Below are positions 18,211 through 27,945 of a DNA stretch of 64,000 bases, piece by piece. The stretch is from Gallionella sp. (GTDB lineage Bacteria; Pseudomonadota; Gammaproteobacteria; Burkholderiales; Gallionellaceae): positions 102,578 through 166,577 of the forward strand of contig PLWV01000004.1 of NCBI GenBank assembly GCA_003153155.1, in the 5' to 3' direction. The translations under genes were made by a program, and so were the position numbers. Below the pieces are notes generated by a model. The model saw only the letters and a program-made list of their open reading frames with translations, did no database searches and had not been told where the DNA came from. How positions within the stretch are numbered: the stretch's first letter is position 1; the number at the start of each line of letters is the position of its first letter.

Positions 18211-18831
18211 ATGGAGCAAAATAAATCGAGCAACGTCGTCTGGCACCATGCCACGGTGACCCGCGAACGCCGTGAGGCGTTGAATGGGCATCGCAGTGTG
18301 ATGTTGTGGTTCACCGGTCTTTCCGGTGCCGGCAAGTCCACTCTGGCCCATGCCGTCGAGGAGCATCTGTACCAAAATGGATGTCGCACTTTTACGTTCG
18401 ATGGCGACAATGTGCGGCACGGGCTTTGTTCCAACCTGGGCTTTTCAGATGAAGATCGCGTCGAGAACATCCGCCGCGTCGGTGAAATGGCCAAGTTGTT
18501 TCTGGAGGCGGGCGTCATTGCGCTGACCGCCTTTATTTCCCCCTTCCGCTCCGACCGCGAGAAGGTGCGTTCGCTGGTGCCGCATGGTGAATTTCTCGAG
18601 ATATATTGCCGCTGCACGCTGGAAATCTGCGAAGAAAGGGATGTAAAAGGACTCTACAAACGCGCCCGTGCGGGGGAGATCAAAAACTTTACCGGCATTT
18701 CTTCACCTTATGAGGAGCCGGAAGATCCGGAGTTGGTTGTTGATACTGGCGGCCTGTCTTTGCAGGATTCCGTGACCAAGGTCGTCGAGTTATTGCACGA
18801 GCGCGGCGTTATCGGGCAAGGTGAGCATTGA
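18211..18831 (+). CDS. cysC: Adenylylsulfate (APS) kinase
   Basis: Phosphorylates adenylylsulfate to PAPS. The ATG at 18211 follows GGAGGGG and gives 206 residues. Seen are the P-loop [28 protein letters not shown] (APS-binding and conserved in the family), [14 protein letters not shown], and [29 protein letters not shown]. The lead residues to about 15 match the [12 protein letters not shown] start of bacterial CysC. No sulfurylase (cysND or sat) gene is adjacent. The following cysQ removes the PAP by-product, so the pair forms a PAPS production and recycling module. Confidence 0.95.
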   Translation: MEQNKSSNVVWHHATVTRERREALNGHRSVMLWFTGLSGAGKSTLAHAVEEHLYQNGCRTFTFDGDNVRHGLCSNLGFSDEDRVENIRRVGEMAKLFLEAGVIALTAFISPFRSDREKVRSLVPHGEFLEIYCRCTLEICEERDVKGLYKRARAGEIKNFTGISSPYEEPEDPELVVDTGGLSLQDSVTKVVELLHERGVIGQGEH

Positions 18832-19640
18832 TGATGCATGTAAGCATGAGCTTGCTGGAGGAAGTCGAGATAATTGCACGGGAGGCAGGTGCTGCGATCA
18901 TGGGCGTTTATGCCCGGGATTTTTCCGTGTGGGAGAAGGAGGATAAATCTCCACTGACTGAGGCAGACGCGGCGGCACATGAAATCATCACTCGGCGTTT
19001 GGAACGGTTGCAGCCGGCGCTGCCGATTCTCTCCGAGGAGGCGGTCGGGGATTTTTCCGGGGCGGATAGTTCAGGGCGTTATTGGCTGGTCGACCCGCTG
19101 GATGGCACCAAGGAGTTCATCAAACGCAATGGCGAGTTCACGGTCAACATTGCCTTGATCGAAAATGGTCGTTCTATTTTGGGTGTGGTGTACGCGCCGG
19201 TGCTCAATGTGGCCTACCTGGCGGCTGAAGGATTGGGGGCATTCAAGGTGGGGGCAGAGAGGATGCGTGCACCGATCCGCGTTGCTGAACACACCGAAGG
19301 AGCGTCTTGGCGCGTTGTCGGAAGCCGTTCCCATGCCGGGGATTCCCTGACGGCATTTTTGCAACAGCTCGGTTCACACCAGCTGATGCCGATGGGAAGC
19401 TCGCTGAAATTCTGTTTGGTGGCGGAAGGAAATGCCGATGTTTATCCGAGAATGGGGCCGACCTCTTTGTGGGATACCGCAGCAGCCCAATGCGTGGTGG
19501 AGCAGGCTGGCGGTGGAGTGATCCAATTGACGGGAGAACCGCTCTGTTACGCTGATCCTTCTGCTGTTCTCAATCCTTTTTTTGTAGTTCATGGAAAGAG
19601 CGCGGTTAACTGGGCCGATTTGGTTGGAGTGACCGCTTAA
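18831..19640 (+). CDS. cysQ: 3'(2'),5'-bisphosphate nucleotidase CysQ
   Basis: Mg2+-dependent, Li+-sensitive phosphatase that hydrolyses PAP (and PAPS) to AMP (APS). The 269 residues carry the metal-binding blocks PLTEADAAAHEII, ILSEEAVGDF, the signature DPLDGTKEFIKRNGEFTVNIA, and the late WDTAAAQCVVEQAGGGV. The ATG shares one base with the cysC stop, so the genes are coupled; ATGs at 18834 and 18846 are alternative starts. PAP clearance is needed whenever PAPS is used for sulfate reduction or sulfotransfer. Confidence 0.94.
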   Translation: MMHVSMSLLEEVEIIAREAGAAIMGVYARDFSVWEKEDKSPLTEADAAAHEIITRRLERLQPALPILSEEAVGDFSGADSSGRYWLVDPLDGTKEFIKRNGEFTVNIALIENGRSILGVVYAPVLNVAYLAAEGLGAFKVGAERMRAPIRVAEHTEGASWRVVGSRSHAGDSLTAFLQQLGSHQLMPMGSSLKFCLVAEGNADVYPRMGPTSLWDTAAAQCVVEQAGGGVIQLTGEPLCYADPSAVLNPFFVVHGKSAVNWADLVGVTA

Positions 19641-19799
19641 GGGAGCCGCTAAAAATTGTAGCGCGCATCACACAAAGCCGCTATCGAATCGCGCAGTAGA
19701 TTTCAGAGACCCCATTAATTTATCTCGTGCCTCCCCCGCAGGGTTTTAGTACAATCAACCGATGAAAAATCAATATGAACACCTGATTTACATATTTGC

Positions 19800-21227
19800 A
19801 TGAAATTAATCCCGACGATTCTTTGTGGCGGAGCAGGTTCCCGGCTCTGGCCGGTTTCCCGCGAGTTGCATCCCAAACCCTTTATCCGCTTGGCGGATGG
19901 GCAGAGCCTGCTGCAAAAAGCCTGGTTGCGCGGTGTAGCTCTGCCGGATGTGGCTGAGACCCTCACCGTTACCAACCGCGAACTCTTCTTCAAGACCGAG
20001 GACGAGTACCGCGAAGTCGCCGGTACCCAGTACAAAGACCTTGCCAACAGCTTCATTCTCGAGCCCTTTGGCCGCAACACCGCTCCCGCCATTGCTGCGG
20101 CAGCGCTGCAAGTAGCTGCCAGCCATGGTGAAGACACGCTCTTGCTGGTGCTCGCTGCCGATCATCTGATTACCGATCAACCCGCTTTTGCTCAAGCCGT
20201 TGCGCAGGCAATGCGGTTGGCCGCACAAGGCAAGCTTGTCACCTTCGGCATCCAGCCTGAGACGCCCGAAACCGGCTACGGCTATATCGAAGCGGATGGC
20301 AACACGGTGCTGCGTTTCGTCGAAAAGCCCAGCCCTGAAAAAGCCCAGGAGTATGTGGAATCCGGCAACTACTTGTGGAACTCCGGCATGTTCTGTTTCT
20401 CGGCGGTAACCATGCTGCGCGAAATGCAACTACACTGCCCGAACATTTTGGCTGCCACCCGCGCCTGTCTGGAGCAATCCCGCCGGGCGCAGGGCAAAAG
20501 CTACACTCAGATCGAACTCGACCCGGAAACTTTTGGTCGCGTACCCGACGACTCCATCGACTATGCCGTCATGGAAAAGTCCAAAAATGTCGCCGTGGTG
20601 CCATGCAGTATCGGCTGGAGCGACATTGGCTCCTGGAGCGCGCTGGGTGATCTCACCGCACCCGATGCTCAAGGCAACCGCATCGAAGGCGAAGTCATAC
20701 TGCATGATGTAAGCAACTGCTACATTCAGAGCAACCAGCGTATCGTCGGTGCCGTAGGCATCAACAATCTTGTCGTCATCGATACACCGGATGCGGTATT
20801 GGTTGCTGACCGCAGCCGTGTCCAGGATGTAAAGCTCCTCTACGCACGCCTAAAAGCCCAAGGCCATGAAACGCACAAACTGCACACCACTGTGCATCGT
20901 CCCTGGGGCACTTACACCGTGCTGGAAGAAGGCCCACATTTCAAGATCAAGCGTATTGTGGTTAAACCGGCGGCCAGCCTCAGCCTGCAGATGCATTACC
21001 ATCGCAGCGAGCATTGGATCGTGGTCAGTGGGATGGCGAAGGTTGTCAACGGCGACCAGGAAATTTTAGTCAACATCAACGAATCCACCTACATCCCTGC
21101 CGGCCACAAACACCGGCTGGAAAACCCCGGCGTTGTCGATCTGGTCATGATCGAAGTGCAAAGCGGAGAGTATTTGGGTGAAGATGACATCGTGCGCTTC
21201 GACGATATATATGGGCGCCACAATTGA
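19800..21227 (+). CDS. manC: Mannose-1-phosphate guanylyltransferase / mannose-6-phosphate isomerase
   Basis: Bifunctional type II phosphomannose isomerase/GDP-mannose pyrophosphorylase of 475 residues, the usual size for AlgA, XanB or CpsB proteins. The N-terminal nucleotidyltransferase domain has ILCGGAGSRLWPVSRELHPK and FVEKPS, and the C-terminal cupin domain (about 350-475) has RPWGTYTVLEEG, FKIKRIVVKPAASLSLQMHYHRSEHW and ENPG. It supplies GDP-mannose for polysaccharides. It follows cysCQ by 159 bases on the same strand and probably has its own promoter. The 32-54 kb polysaccharide locus lacks a manC, so this copy may serve it. Confidence 0.95.
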   Translation: MKLIPTILCGGAGSRLWPVSRELHPKPFIRLADGQSLLQKAWLRGVALPDVAETLTVTNRELFFKTEDEYREVAGTQYKDLANSFILEPFGRNTAPAIAAAALQVAASHGEDTLLLVLAADHLITDQPAFAQAVAQAMRLAAQGKLVTFGIQPETPETGYGYIEADGNTVLRFVEKPSPEKAQEYVESGNYLWNSGMFCFSAVTMLREMQLHCPNILAATRACLEQSRRAQGKSYTQIELDPETFGRVPDDSIDYAVMEKSKNVAVVPCSIGWSDIGSWSALGDLTAPDAQGNRIEGEVILHDVSNCYIQSNQRIVGAVGINNLVVIDTPDAVLVADRSRVQDVKLLYARLKAQGHETHKLHTTVHRPWGTYTVLEEGPHFKIKRIVVKPAASLSLQMHYHRSEHWIVVSGMAKVVNGDQEILVNINESTYIPAGHKHRLENPGVVDLVMIEVQSGEYLGEDDIVRFDDIYGRHN

Positions 21228-21518
21228 ACCAGTTAGCCACAGCGGAAAATAAAACAATTCTTCCGTTAACCCAAGGTATTGTTGACCGTATCAAGGGCAA
21301 GCCTCGGCTACATGGCTGCTTTGGACATTGGAAAATGACACCAATCCAATTCAGCAGCAAAGTGAGAGTGAGTGAGTAAAGCGCGGGACGCACAATAATC
21401 CGGCAAGGATGTTCACGTTTGGCGGTAATGTCAATTGCTCGGGCAAACACGCCGGATTGATGCAAAGCTCTTGCGGGAATTGAAAAAGGACTCAGTGGTT
21501 ATCCAAGTCCTTGCTTGT
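21228..21518. other. Intergenic region, manC to tRNA
   Basis: About 290 bases between the convergent manC and the leftward tRNA. No open frame with a ribosome site, no repeat and no clear terminator stem was found. Confidence 0.5.
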
Positions 21519-21595
21519 TGGTGGGTCGTGGTGGACTTGAACCACCGACCAAAGGATTATGAGTCCTCTGCTCTAACCAACTGAGCTAACGACCC
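21519..21595 (-). tRNA. tRNA with CAU anticodon, probably tRNA-Ile2 (lysidine type)
   Basis: The minus strand folds as a 77-base cloverleaf with CCA encoded. The acceptor stem is GGGTCGT/ACGACCC, the D-arm has AGCTCAGTTGGTTAGAGC, the anticodon loop is CTCATAA, the variable loop TGGTC, and the T-arm GTGG-TTCAAGT-CCAC. The CAU anticodon means Met or Ile2. The anticodon-arm and variable-loop context (GACTCATAATC, TTTGGTC) resembles E. coli ileX more than elongator tRNA-Met, so TilS-modified Ile is favoured, but not proven. It lies just downstream of rpoD. Confidence 0.88.
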
Positions 21596-21631
21596 GAAAA
21601 AGTTTGGAGGTTCCCTTTAGTTATTGCCAGC

Positions 21632-23563
21632 TTAGTTTTCGCTATCCAGGAAGCTCTTCAGCTTTTCGGAACGCGAAGGATGACGAAGCTTGCGCAGTGC
21701 CTTGGCTTCAATCTGACGGATACGTTCGCGTGTGACATCAAATTGCTTGCCCACTTCTTCCAGCGTGTGATCGGTGTTCATTTCGATGCCGAAGCGCATC
21801 CGCAATACCTTGGCTTCCCGTTGTGTCAGGCTGTCCAGAATATCCGAGGTCGCACCGCGCAGGCTCTCGTAAATTGCCGCATCGATAGGCACCGCGGTAT
21901 GCGAGTCTTCGATGAAATCGCCCAAGTGCGAATCGTCGTCATCGCCCACCGGCGTTTCCATGGAGATCGGCTCTTTGGCAATTTTAAAAATCTTGCGGAT
22001 TTTGTCTTCCGGCATTTCCATTTTGATTACCAATGTCGCAACATCCGGCTCCAGTCCTGTCTCTTGCATGATTTGCCGTGAGATGCGGTTCATTTTGTTG
22101 ATGGTTTCGATCATGTGCACCGGGATACGGATGGTGCGCGCCTGGTCGGCAATGGAGCGGGTGATCGCCTGGCGTATCCACCAGGTGGCGTAGGTCGAAA
22201 ATTTATAACCGCGGCGGTATTCAAACTTGTCCACCGCTTTCATCAGACCGATGTTGCCTTCCTGAATCAGGTCGAGGAATTGCAGGCCGCGATTGGTGTA
22301 TTTTTTGGCGATCGAAATCACCAGACGCAGGTTGGCCTCGATCATGTCGCGCTTGGCACGGCGTGCCTTGGCTTCGCCGTTGGTCATTTGCCGGTTGATT
22401 TCCTTCAAGTCGCGAATCGGGATACCGACGCGCTGTTGCAAATCCAGCAGCCGTTTTTGCTGCTCTACGATGGCATGCAGGTAACGCTCCAGCGTTTCGC
22501 TATAGGGTTTTTTCGTCTTCAGTTCCTGCGCTACCCATTGCAAATTGACTTCATTGCCCGGAAAGGTTTTGATGAAATGCGGGCGCGGCATCTTGCCTTT
22601 GGTCACGCACATTTCCTGAATGCTGCGCTCACTGCGGCGCACTTCTTCGACCAGGCCGCGCATGGTGTCGCACAACGCATCCACCTGCTTCGCGGAGAAG
22701 CGGAACTTCATCAGTTGGTCCGAGATGCCAGCCTGTAATTTGTCGTACTGTTTGCTGCGATAACCGTACTTATCGTAAGCCTTGCCCAGCTTGGTGAACA
22801 AGTCGGTAATCACGGCGAAACGCGCCAGGGCATCCGCCCTCAACTGCGCCAGATTGGCCGCAGCCGCTGCCGCGGCCGCTTCTTCGTCCTCTTCTTCGTC
22901 GATGTCATTGGCGCTGATTCCTTCTACCTCGCCATCGCCGCCCGCGGCGATGACGGTTTCATCTGCGACATCCACAAAACCGTCAATCAGTTCGTCGATG
23001 CGCATCTGATTGCTTTCGATCTTTGCGGATAACGCCAGGATTTCGGCTATCGTCGCCGGACACGCGGAAATCGCCTGAATCATGTGTTTCAGGCCTTCTT
23101 CGATACGCTTGGCGATCTCGATTTCTTTTTCGCGAGTAAGCAACCCGACCGTGCCCATTTCGCGCATATACATACGCACCGGATCGGTGGTGCGGCCGAA
23201 TTCCGAGTCCACCGTAGAAAGCGCGGCTTCGGCTTCTTCCACCGCATCTTCATCCGCCACCGCAGGTGCGACATCCGTCATGATGAGAGTTTCAGCGTCA
23301 GGAGCCACGTCGCACACCGAGACGCCCATCTCATTGATCATGCTGACCACGCCTTCGATCTGCTCAACTTCGAGCATATCCGGCAAATGGTCGTTGATTT
23401 CCGCGTAAGTCAGATAGCCGCGTTCTTTGCCCAGCACGATCAAGGCTTTCAGGCGGGTGCGCCTCGCCTCGATATCCTGCAACGGATCAATGATCGGCTG
23501 CACGATAACGACAGCCTGTTTCTTGATGTGCTTTTTCTTGTCTTTAAGCTTTGCCATGTTCAT
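21632..23563 (-). CDS. rpoD: RNA polymerase primary sigma factor RpoD (sigma-70)
   Basis: Housekeeping sigma factor, 643 residues. It shows region 1.1 ([18 protein letters not shown]), region 1.2 ([21 protein letters not shown]), an acidic and alanine-rich non-conserved insert, and region 2 ([20 protein letters not shown] and [19 protein letters not shown]). Regions 3 and 4 follow, ending in the helix-turn-helix [20 protein letters not shown]. It is the last gene of the rpsU-yqeY-dnaG-rpoD macromolecular synthesis block. The 153-base gap after dnaG may hold its own promoter. Two start codons (23563, 23557) are two codons apart. Confidence 0.98.
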   Translation of the reverse strand: MNMAKLKDKKKHIKKQAVVIVQPIIDPLQDIEARRTRLKALIVLGKERGYLTYAEINDHLPDMLEVEQIEGVVSMINEMGVSVCDVAPDAETLIMTDVAPAVADEDAVEEAEAALSTVDSEFGRTTDPVRMYMREMGTVGLLTREKEIEIAKRIEEGLKHMIQAISACPATIAEILALSAKIESNQMRIDELIDGFVDVADETVIAAGGDGEVEGISANDIDEEEDEEAAAAAAAANLAQLRADALARFAVITDLFTKLGKAYDKYGYRSKQYDKLQAGISDQLMKFRFSAKQVDALCDTMRGLVEEVRRSERSIQEMCVTKGKMPRPHFIKTFPGNEVNLQWVAQELKTKKPYSETLERYLHAIVEQQKRLLDLQQRVGIPIRDLKEINRQMTNGEAKARRAKRDMIEANLRLVISIAKKYTNRGLQFLDLIQEGNIGLMKAVDKFEYRRGYKFSTYATWWIRQAITRSIADQARTIRIPVHMIETINKMNRISRQIMQETGLEPDVATLVIKMEMPEDKIRKIFKIAKEPISMETPVGDDDDSHLGDFIEDSHTAVPIDAAIYESLRGATSDILDSLTQREAKVLRMRFGIEMNTDHTLEEVGKQFDVTRERIRQIEAKALRKLRHPSRSEKLKSFLDSEN

Positions 23564-23716
23564 ATTCCCGATTGCGTAAGGCCCAATATTGCGTTAAGGC
23601 CGCAGAAAAGCGGCGGATTATACCCGATTCCATCAACTTTTTCCTACCCTCATTAGATGCTTAGCTTTGCATAGCCAATCGACTAAGCCGGCAACAAACG
23701 CCGACTAAGTCGCTGG

Positions 23717-25558
23717 TTAGCCACGTTGCAGCAGCAGCAGGTATTGCTCGCGTTCCGGGTCGGTCAGATTGGATAAACCCTTAGCCTGCAGGGCTTGAAA
23801 CTGCTGGCGGCGTTGACCTTCGTTGAACTTGTTGATCAGCCCGGCAAACTCGGCACTTACATCAAAACTCTCGCCCCAATTCAGCATATCTGCCTGTGCG
23901 GCGGCCAGCGTTTTTTCGTGGCCAGTGCCTTGAAACAACTGCGCAAGGGTAGGACTGCTCAGCGTGAAATCAGTTTCACGCAACACCGTCAGCACCGCTG
24001 AAACCGCATCGGCATCCGCGCCCTGGCCATGCCACTCGCCAGGCACCTGTTGCCCCAACTCGGGTTGTGCAATCAGGCATTGCAACAGCAACCGATGCGC
24101 CGAAGGCGGGGTGCGCCCGGCTTTTTGAAAAGCGATACGCGGTGCGCGCACCACCGGTTTGATCTCATACAACGCTTCCAACTCCGCTTGGCTCACGCCG
24201 GAGAGCGCGGCAACCTCCTTGCGCAGCAACAAGGCAGTGGTCGGCGCAATGATCGAGGTCAGTAACGGTTTGGCGCGTTGCAATAATTGATTACGCCCTT
24301 CCTGGCTGCGCAAATCCAGTTCCGCACTGATTTCACGCAATAGGTAAGCTGACAGTGGCATGGCTTCCCGCATACGCTGCTCGAAAGCAGCTTTGCCGAA
24401 TTCGCGAATGAAGCTGTCTGGGTCATGTTCGACCGGCAAAAATAAAAAACTGATGCGCTTGCCGTCTTGCAGGTATGGCAATGCGTTTTCCAGAGCACGC
24501 CAGGCCGCACGCTGCCCAGCCTTGTCGCCGTCAAAACAAAATACGATGTGTTCGGTGAGGCGCAATAATTTTTGCACATGGTACGGAGTGGTCGCCGTGC
24601 CTAGGGTCGCGACGACATATTCCACGCCGTGTTGCGCCAGTGCCACCACGTCCATGTAGCCTTCCACCACCAGCACTCGTTGCTCGGCGCGGATGGCCTT
24701 TTGCGCCTGGAACAGGCCATACAACTCGCGGCCTTTTTCAAACAGCGGCGTTTCCGGCGAGTTCAGATATTTGGGCTGCGCGGAGGTGGAACCGGAGGTT
24801 CCGGTTACCTCGCGGCGTCCCCCTGTGTCAATTCCGTCCGGCCTTTGGCTGGCAACGGATTGCCTGACTTTGTTATGCGGGGGTTCGCCCTTGTCCAGCA
24901 CGCGCCCGCCAAAACCGATGACCTGACCGCGCACATTGATGATGGGGAACATGATGCGGTCGCGAAACCGGTCAAAACGTTTAGCTACCCCCTTTGCTGG
25001 AGCCTCATCAAAGGTAACTACCAAACCGGTTTCGCTCAGCGTCGCATCCTGGTAATTCGGAAATGCGGCGGCGAGATTTTGCCAACCGTCCGGCGCGTAG
25101 CCGATGCCGAATTTTGCCGCAATTTCACCGCTCAGGCCGCGCTGCTTGAGATAATCAATCGCACGCTGCGAAAGCTTGAGTTGCTCGCGGTAATAGCGTG
25201 TGGCGGTTTGCATCACCTCATACAAATCCGGCGCAACTTTCTGGTATGCCTCACCTGCTGCCTGACGCTCATGCGGAACCTCTAAACCCACGCTATGCGC
25301 CAATTCCTCAATCGCATCAACATAGCCGAGTCCGGCATGCTCCATAACAAAACCAATCGCCGTGCCATGCGCGCCGCAGCCGAAACAATGATAAAACTGC
25401 TTGGTCTGGCTTACCGTAAATGAAGGGGATTTTTCGTTGTGAAACGGACAGCAGGCGACGAAATTCGCACCGGCTTTTTTGAGCGGCACATAGCGCTCGA
25501 CCACGTCCACGATATCGAGACGATTAAGCAGATCCTGAATGAAATTTTTTGGAATCAC
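23717..25558 (-). CDS. dnaG: DNA primase DnaG, carrying an in-frame palindromic insertion
   Basis: Makes RNA primers for replication. The 613-residue product has the CHC2 zinc finger (CCPFHNEKSPSF...YHCFGCGAHG), the RNA-polymerase basic domain (DRIMFPIINVRGQVIGFGGR), the Toprim domain (VLVVEGYMDVVAL, FCFDGDKAGQRAA), and a C-terminal DnaB-interaction region. Between GGRVLDKGEP and PKYLNSPETPLFEKG, which are normally contiguous, lie about 35 extra residues (about 227-261) rich in S/G/T. They are encoded by a palindrome-containing DNA insert (24776-24880). The frame is intact and the gene is presumably functional. It lies 64 bases downstream of yqeY. Confidence 0.96.
   Translation of the reverse strand: MIPKNFIQDLLNRLDIVDVVERYVPLKKAGANFVACCPFHNEKSPSFTVSQTKQFYHCFGCGAHGTAIGFVMEHAGLGYVDAIEELAHSVGLEVPHERQAAGEAYQKVAPDLYEVMQTATRYYREQLKLSQRAIDYLKQRGLSGEIAAKFGIGYAPDGWQNLAAAFPNYQDATLSETGLVVTFDEAPAKGVAKRFDRFRDRIMFPIINVRGQVIGFGGRVLDKGEPPHNKVRQSVASQRPDGIDTGGRREVTGTSGSTSAQPKYLNSPETPLFEKGRELYGLFQAQKAIRAEQRVLVVEGYMDVVALAQHGVEYVVATLGTATTPYHVQKLLRLTEHIVFCFDGDKAGQRAAWRALENALPYLQDGKRISFLFLPVEHDPDSFIREFGKAAFEQRMREAMPLSAYLLREISAELDLRSQEGRNQLLQRAKPLLTSIIAPTTALLLRKEVAALSGVSQAELEALYEIKPVVRAPRIAFQKAGRTPPSAHRLLLQCLIAQPELGQQVPGEWHGQGADADAVSAVLTVLRETDFTLSSPTLAQLFQGTGHEKTLAAAQADMLNWGESFDVSAEFAGLINKFNEGQRRQQFQALQAKGLSNLTDPEREQYLLLLQRG
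24776..24880. repeat. In-frame inserted palindromic element within dnaG
   Basis: About 105 bp (35 codons) interrupts a highly conserved part of dnaG without breaking the frame. One end contains a near-perfect hairpin: the arm CGCGGAGGTGGAACCGGA (24779-24796) pairs with TCCGGTTACCTCGCG (24800-24814), allowing small bulges. The peptide it encodes is low-complexity and looks unlike primase. Exact borders are uncertain by a codon because a proline flanks each side. Confidence 0.75.
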
Positions 25559-25622
25559 GCCAGCACCGCCCCCGCTTGGTGTGTATTGTTGTTGGGTTAC
25601 GCGATAAAGCTACTAACCCAAC

Positions 25623-26066
25623 CTACGACAAACGCGCCTTAATCAGAGCAGAAACCTTCCCCATATCGGCGCGTCCGGCCAACTTGGGTTTGAGCACGCC
25701 CATCACTTTGCCCATGTCTTGCTGACCAGCCGCACCGGTCGCTGCAATCGCCTCAGCAACAGCCGCACTGATTTCGGCTTCGCTGAGTTGTTGCGGCATG
25801 TAGTCTTTCAACACGCTCATTTCGAACTTTTCGACATCCGCCAAATCCTGGCGTCCCGCCGCTTCATATTGACTGATGGAATCGCGCCGTTGCTTGTTCA
25901 TCTTTTCGATGATGGCGACCACGTCCGCATCCGACAACTCGATGCGCTCGTCCACCTCGCGCTGCTTGATGGCCGCGAGCAATAGACGGATCGCCCCGAG
26001 GCGCGCCGTATCCCTGGCGCGCATCGCGGTTTTCATATCTTCAGTGATTTGTTGCTTGAGACTCAT
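25623..26066 (-). CDS. yqeY: GatB/YqeY domain protein
   Basis: 147-residue helical protein homologous to the tRNA-binding tail domain of GatB. It starts MSLKQQITEDMKTAMRARD, with the family core LGAIRLLLAAIKQREVDERI and the closing MGKVMGVLKPKLAGRADMGK plus VSALIKARLS. The shorter start is chosen because family members begin at this helix; nine upstream codons lack a better ribosome site. Its cellular role is not established. It lies between rpsU and dnaG, as in many beta- and gammaproteobacteria. Confidence 0.94.
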   Translation of the reverse strand: MSLKQQITEDMKTAMRARDTARLGAIRLLLAAIKQREVDERIELSDADVVAIIEKMNKQRRDSISQYEAAGRQDLADVEKFEMSVLKDYMPQQLSEAEISAAVAEAIAATGAAGQQDMGKVMGVLKPKLAGRADMGKVSALIKARLS

Positions 26067-26242
26067 ATCGAAACCAACCGCTACACCCAAGTCGGGCGCA
26101 GCAAATCAACAGTTTGTGGAAAAACGTAGCGAGCGCAGCCCAGACAAGGCGCAACAGGCCGAAAAAGCGGAATGTATGTTGGTATACATGAGCATTTTGA
26201 GGCCTTTTGCAACGCCGTATTGGCAAGCGCAGTAGTTTTTTG
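26067..26242. other. Intergenic region between rpsU and yqeY
   Basis: 176 bases without a gene inside the macromolecular synthesis block. It contains a small dyad, ATGTAT...ATACAT, in the AATGTATGTTGGTATACATG segment, and a GGCCGAAAAAGCGG / GAGGCCTTTTGC pair. This resembles a remnant repeat, but no second copy was seen in the window. It may uncouple rpsU from yqeY-dnaG. Confidence 0.4.
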
Positions 26243-26455
26243 TTAGTAGAGCTTGGGAGGGAGAACTTGGCTCATCAGGCGCTTGTAGTGACGCTTCACG
26301 GCGGCAGCCAGCTTGCGCTTGCGTTCTGCGGTAGGCTTCTCGTAAAATTCGCGGGCGCGCAAATCGGTCAGCAGACCGGTCTTTTCCACGGAACGCTTGA
26401 ACCGGCGCATCGCAACTTCAAACGGCTCATTCTCTTTAACACGTACTGTTGTCAT
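26243..26455 (-). CDS. rpsU: 30S ribosomal protein bS21
   Basis: 70-residue ribosomal protein required for translation initiation. [20 protein letters not shown] and the basic tail [25 protein letters not shown] are typical. The start has GAAGGTAG upstream; an in-frame opening further upstream is not used. First gene of the rpsU-yqeY-dnaG-rpoD series. Confidence 0.98.
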   Translation of the reverse strand: MTTVRVKENEPFEVAMRRFKRSVEKTGLLTDLRAREFYEKPTAERKRKLAAAVKRHYKRLMSQVLPPKLY

Positions 26456-26526
26456 GAACAAACTACCTTCTACTAAAAATTGAGGGCGCGATTCTAGCAA
26501 AAGCACCCTCCCCCCACAACCACAAT

Positions 26527-27801
26527 TTACTGAACCGTAATTCGGGCGAATTTTCGCTTGCCGACCTGTGCCACGACCACCGTACCAGCCTTGACCACGA
26601 CTGATTTGTCATTGATACGCTCACCGTCCAGCTTGACCGCGCCTTGCTGGATCATGCGCATCGCTTCGGATGTCCCCTCCACCAGCCCGGCCTGTTTGAG
26701 CAGTTGCGGCACGGCAATGCTGCCGCCAAGCGCAGAAACATTGACTTCCGGCATATCATCCGGCAACACGCCCTGACGAAAGCGCGCTTCGAATTCCGCC
26801 AAAGCGGCTTCTGCGGCCTGCCGGGTGTGGAAGCGCGCCACGATTTCCTGCGCCAGCAACACTTTGATGTCGCGCGGATTGCGTCCGGCAGCCACTTCTG
26901 CGCGCCAACCGGCGATCTCGTTCAGATTGCGGAACGACAGCAATTCCAGATACCGCCACATCAAGGTGTCGGAAATAGACATCAGCTTGCCGAACATATC
27001 CTGCGGCGTGTCGGTAACGCCGATGTAATTACCCAACGACTTGGACATTTTGTTCACGCCGTCCAAGCCTTCCAGTAACGGCATGATGAGTATGCACTGC
27101 GCCGGCTGCCCGTAATGCTTCTGCAACTCGCGTCCCATCAGCAGGTTGAATCTCTGATCCGTGCCGCCCAGCTCGATGTCCGCCTTGAGTGCCACGGAGT
27201 CATAGCCCTGCACCAACGGATAGATGAATTCGTGGATGGCGATCGGCTGGTTGCTCTTGTAGCGTTTGGAAAAATCGTCGCGCTCCAGCATGCGCGCCAC
27301 GGTGTGCGTGGCTGCCAACTTGATCAAGTCCGCCGCGCTGAATTTATCCATCCAGGTCGAGTTGAACACGATCTCGGTTTTTTCCGGGTTCAGCACTTTG
27401 AACACCTGCTCGCGGTAGGACTGGGCATTTTCCATCACCTGCTCACGCGACAACGGCGGACGCGTAGTGTTTTTACCGCTGGGGTCGCCGATCATGCCGG
27501 TGAAGTCGCCGATCAGAAACAACGCGTGATGACCGAGGTCTTGAAACTGGCGCATCTTGTTGAGCAGCACGGTATGGCCGAGATGCAAATCCGGCGCGGT
27601 CGGGTCAAAGCCCGCCTTGACACGCAACGGTCGTCCCAGCGCGAGCTTGTGTTTCAATTCTTCTTCGAGCAGCAACTCGTGAGCGCCGCGCTTGATTTGC
27701 GCCAGCGCGTGTGTCATTTCTGCGTGCATCATTTCTGCGTGCATCATTTCAGTCATATTCATCATCAAATTCAAGTACGAAAAAGGCAATAAACTGCTCA
27801 T
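26527..27801 (-). CDS. tyrS: Tyrosyl-tRNA synthetase
   Basis: Class I aminoacyl-tRNA synthetase charging tRNA-Tyr. Motifs seen are the HIGH-type DLHLGHTV in [20 protein letters not shown], the tyrosine pocket [24 protein letters not shown], the KMSKS loop [12 protein letters not shown], and a C-terminal S4 RNA-binding domain from about 350. The first ATG gives 424 residues. However, the N-terminus holds many in-frame ATGs created by a 15-bp tandem duplication, and the conserved protein begins around [16 protein letters not shown], so the start is uncertain (27801, 27756, 27747 or 27717). It is divergent from the M23 peptidase gene. Confidence 0.96.
   Translation of the reverse strand: MSSLLPFSYLNLMMNMTEMMHAEMMHAEMTHALAQIKRGAHELLLEEELKHKLALGRPLRVKAGFDPTAPDLHLGHTVLLNKMRQFQDLGHHALFLIGDFTGMIGDPSGKNTTRPPLSREQVMENAQSYREQVFKVLNPEKTEIVFNSTWMDKFSAADLIKLAATHTVARMLERDDFSKRYKSNQPIAIHEFIYPLVQGYDSVALKADIELGGTDQRFNLLMGRELQKHYGQPAQCILIMPLLEGLDGVNKMSKSLGNYIGVTDTPQDMFGKLMSISDTLMWRYLELLSFRNLNEIAGWRAEVAAGRNPRDIKVLLAQEIVARFHTRQAAEAALAEFEARFRQGVLPDDMPEVNVSALGGSIAVPQLLKQAGLVEGTSEAMRMIQQGAVKLDGERINDKSVVVKAGTVVVAQVGKRKFARITVQ
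27715..27750. repeat. 15-bp tandem repeats at the tyrS 5' end
   Basis: The plus-strand unit CATTTCTGCGTGCAT occurs at 27715-27729 and 27730-27744, followed by a partial CATTTC. On the coding strand each unit encodes MHAEM, so the repeat multiplies in-frame methionine start codons. A change in copy number would keep the frame. Confidence 0.9.
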
Positions 27802-27945
27802 TCCCGCTCTTTATAACCATTCATCGGCCGGGTTTTGCCACCCATCAGTTCAGTTTTGAGGGGATGCCACTTTCTGGTAGAGTGCGCACCGATCATCAAC
27901 ACAACACGTTGCCAGAACAAAGCAAAGCAATTCAAGGAGGCACGA

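Noticed and set aside
17907-18224. Short frames upstream of cysC (from 17907 and 17980)
   Set aside because: No ribosome site at the starts and no recognisable family. CysC homology begins at the ATG at 18211 with a strong GGAGGGG site. The stretch may hold debris, but I cannot name it.
21519-21595. Initiator tRNA-fMet
   Set aside because: The acceptor stem is fully paired at its first position (G1-C72) and the anticodon stem lacks the three G-C pairs of initiators, so this is an elongator or Ile2 tRNA.
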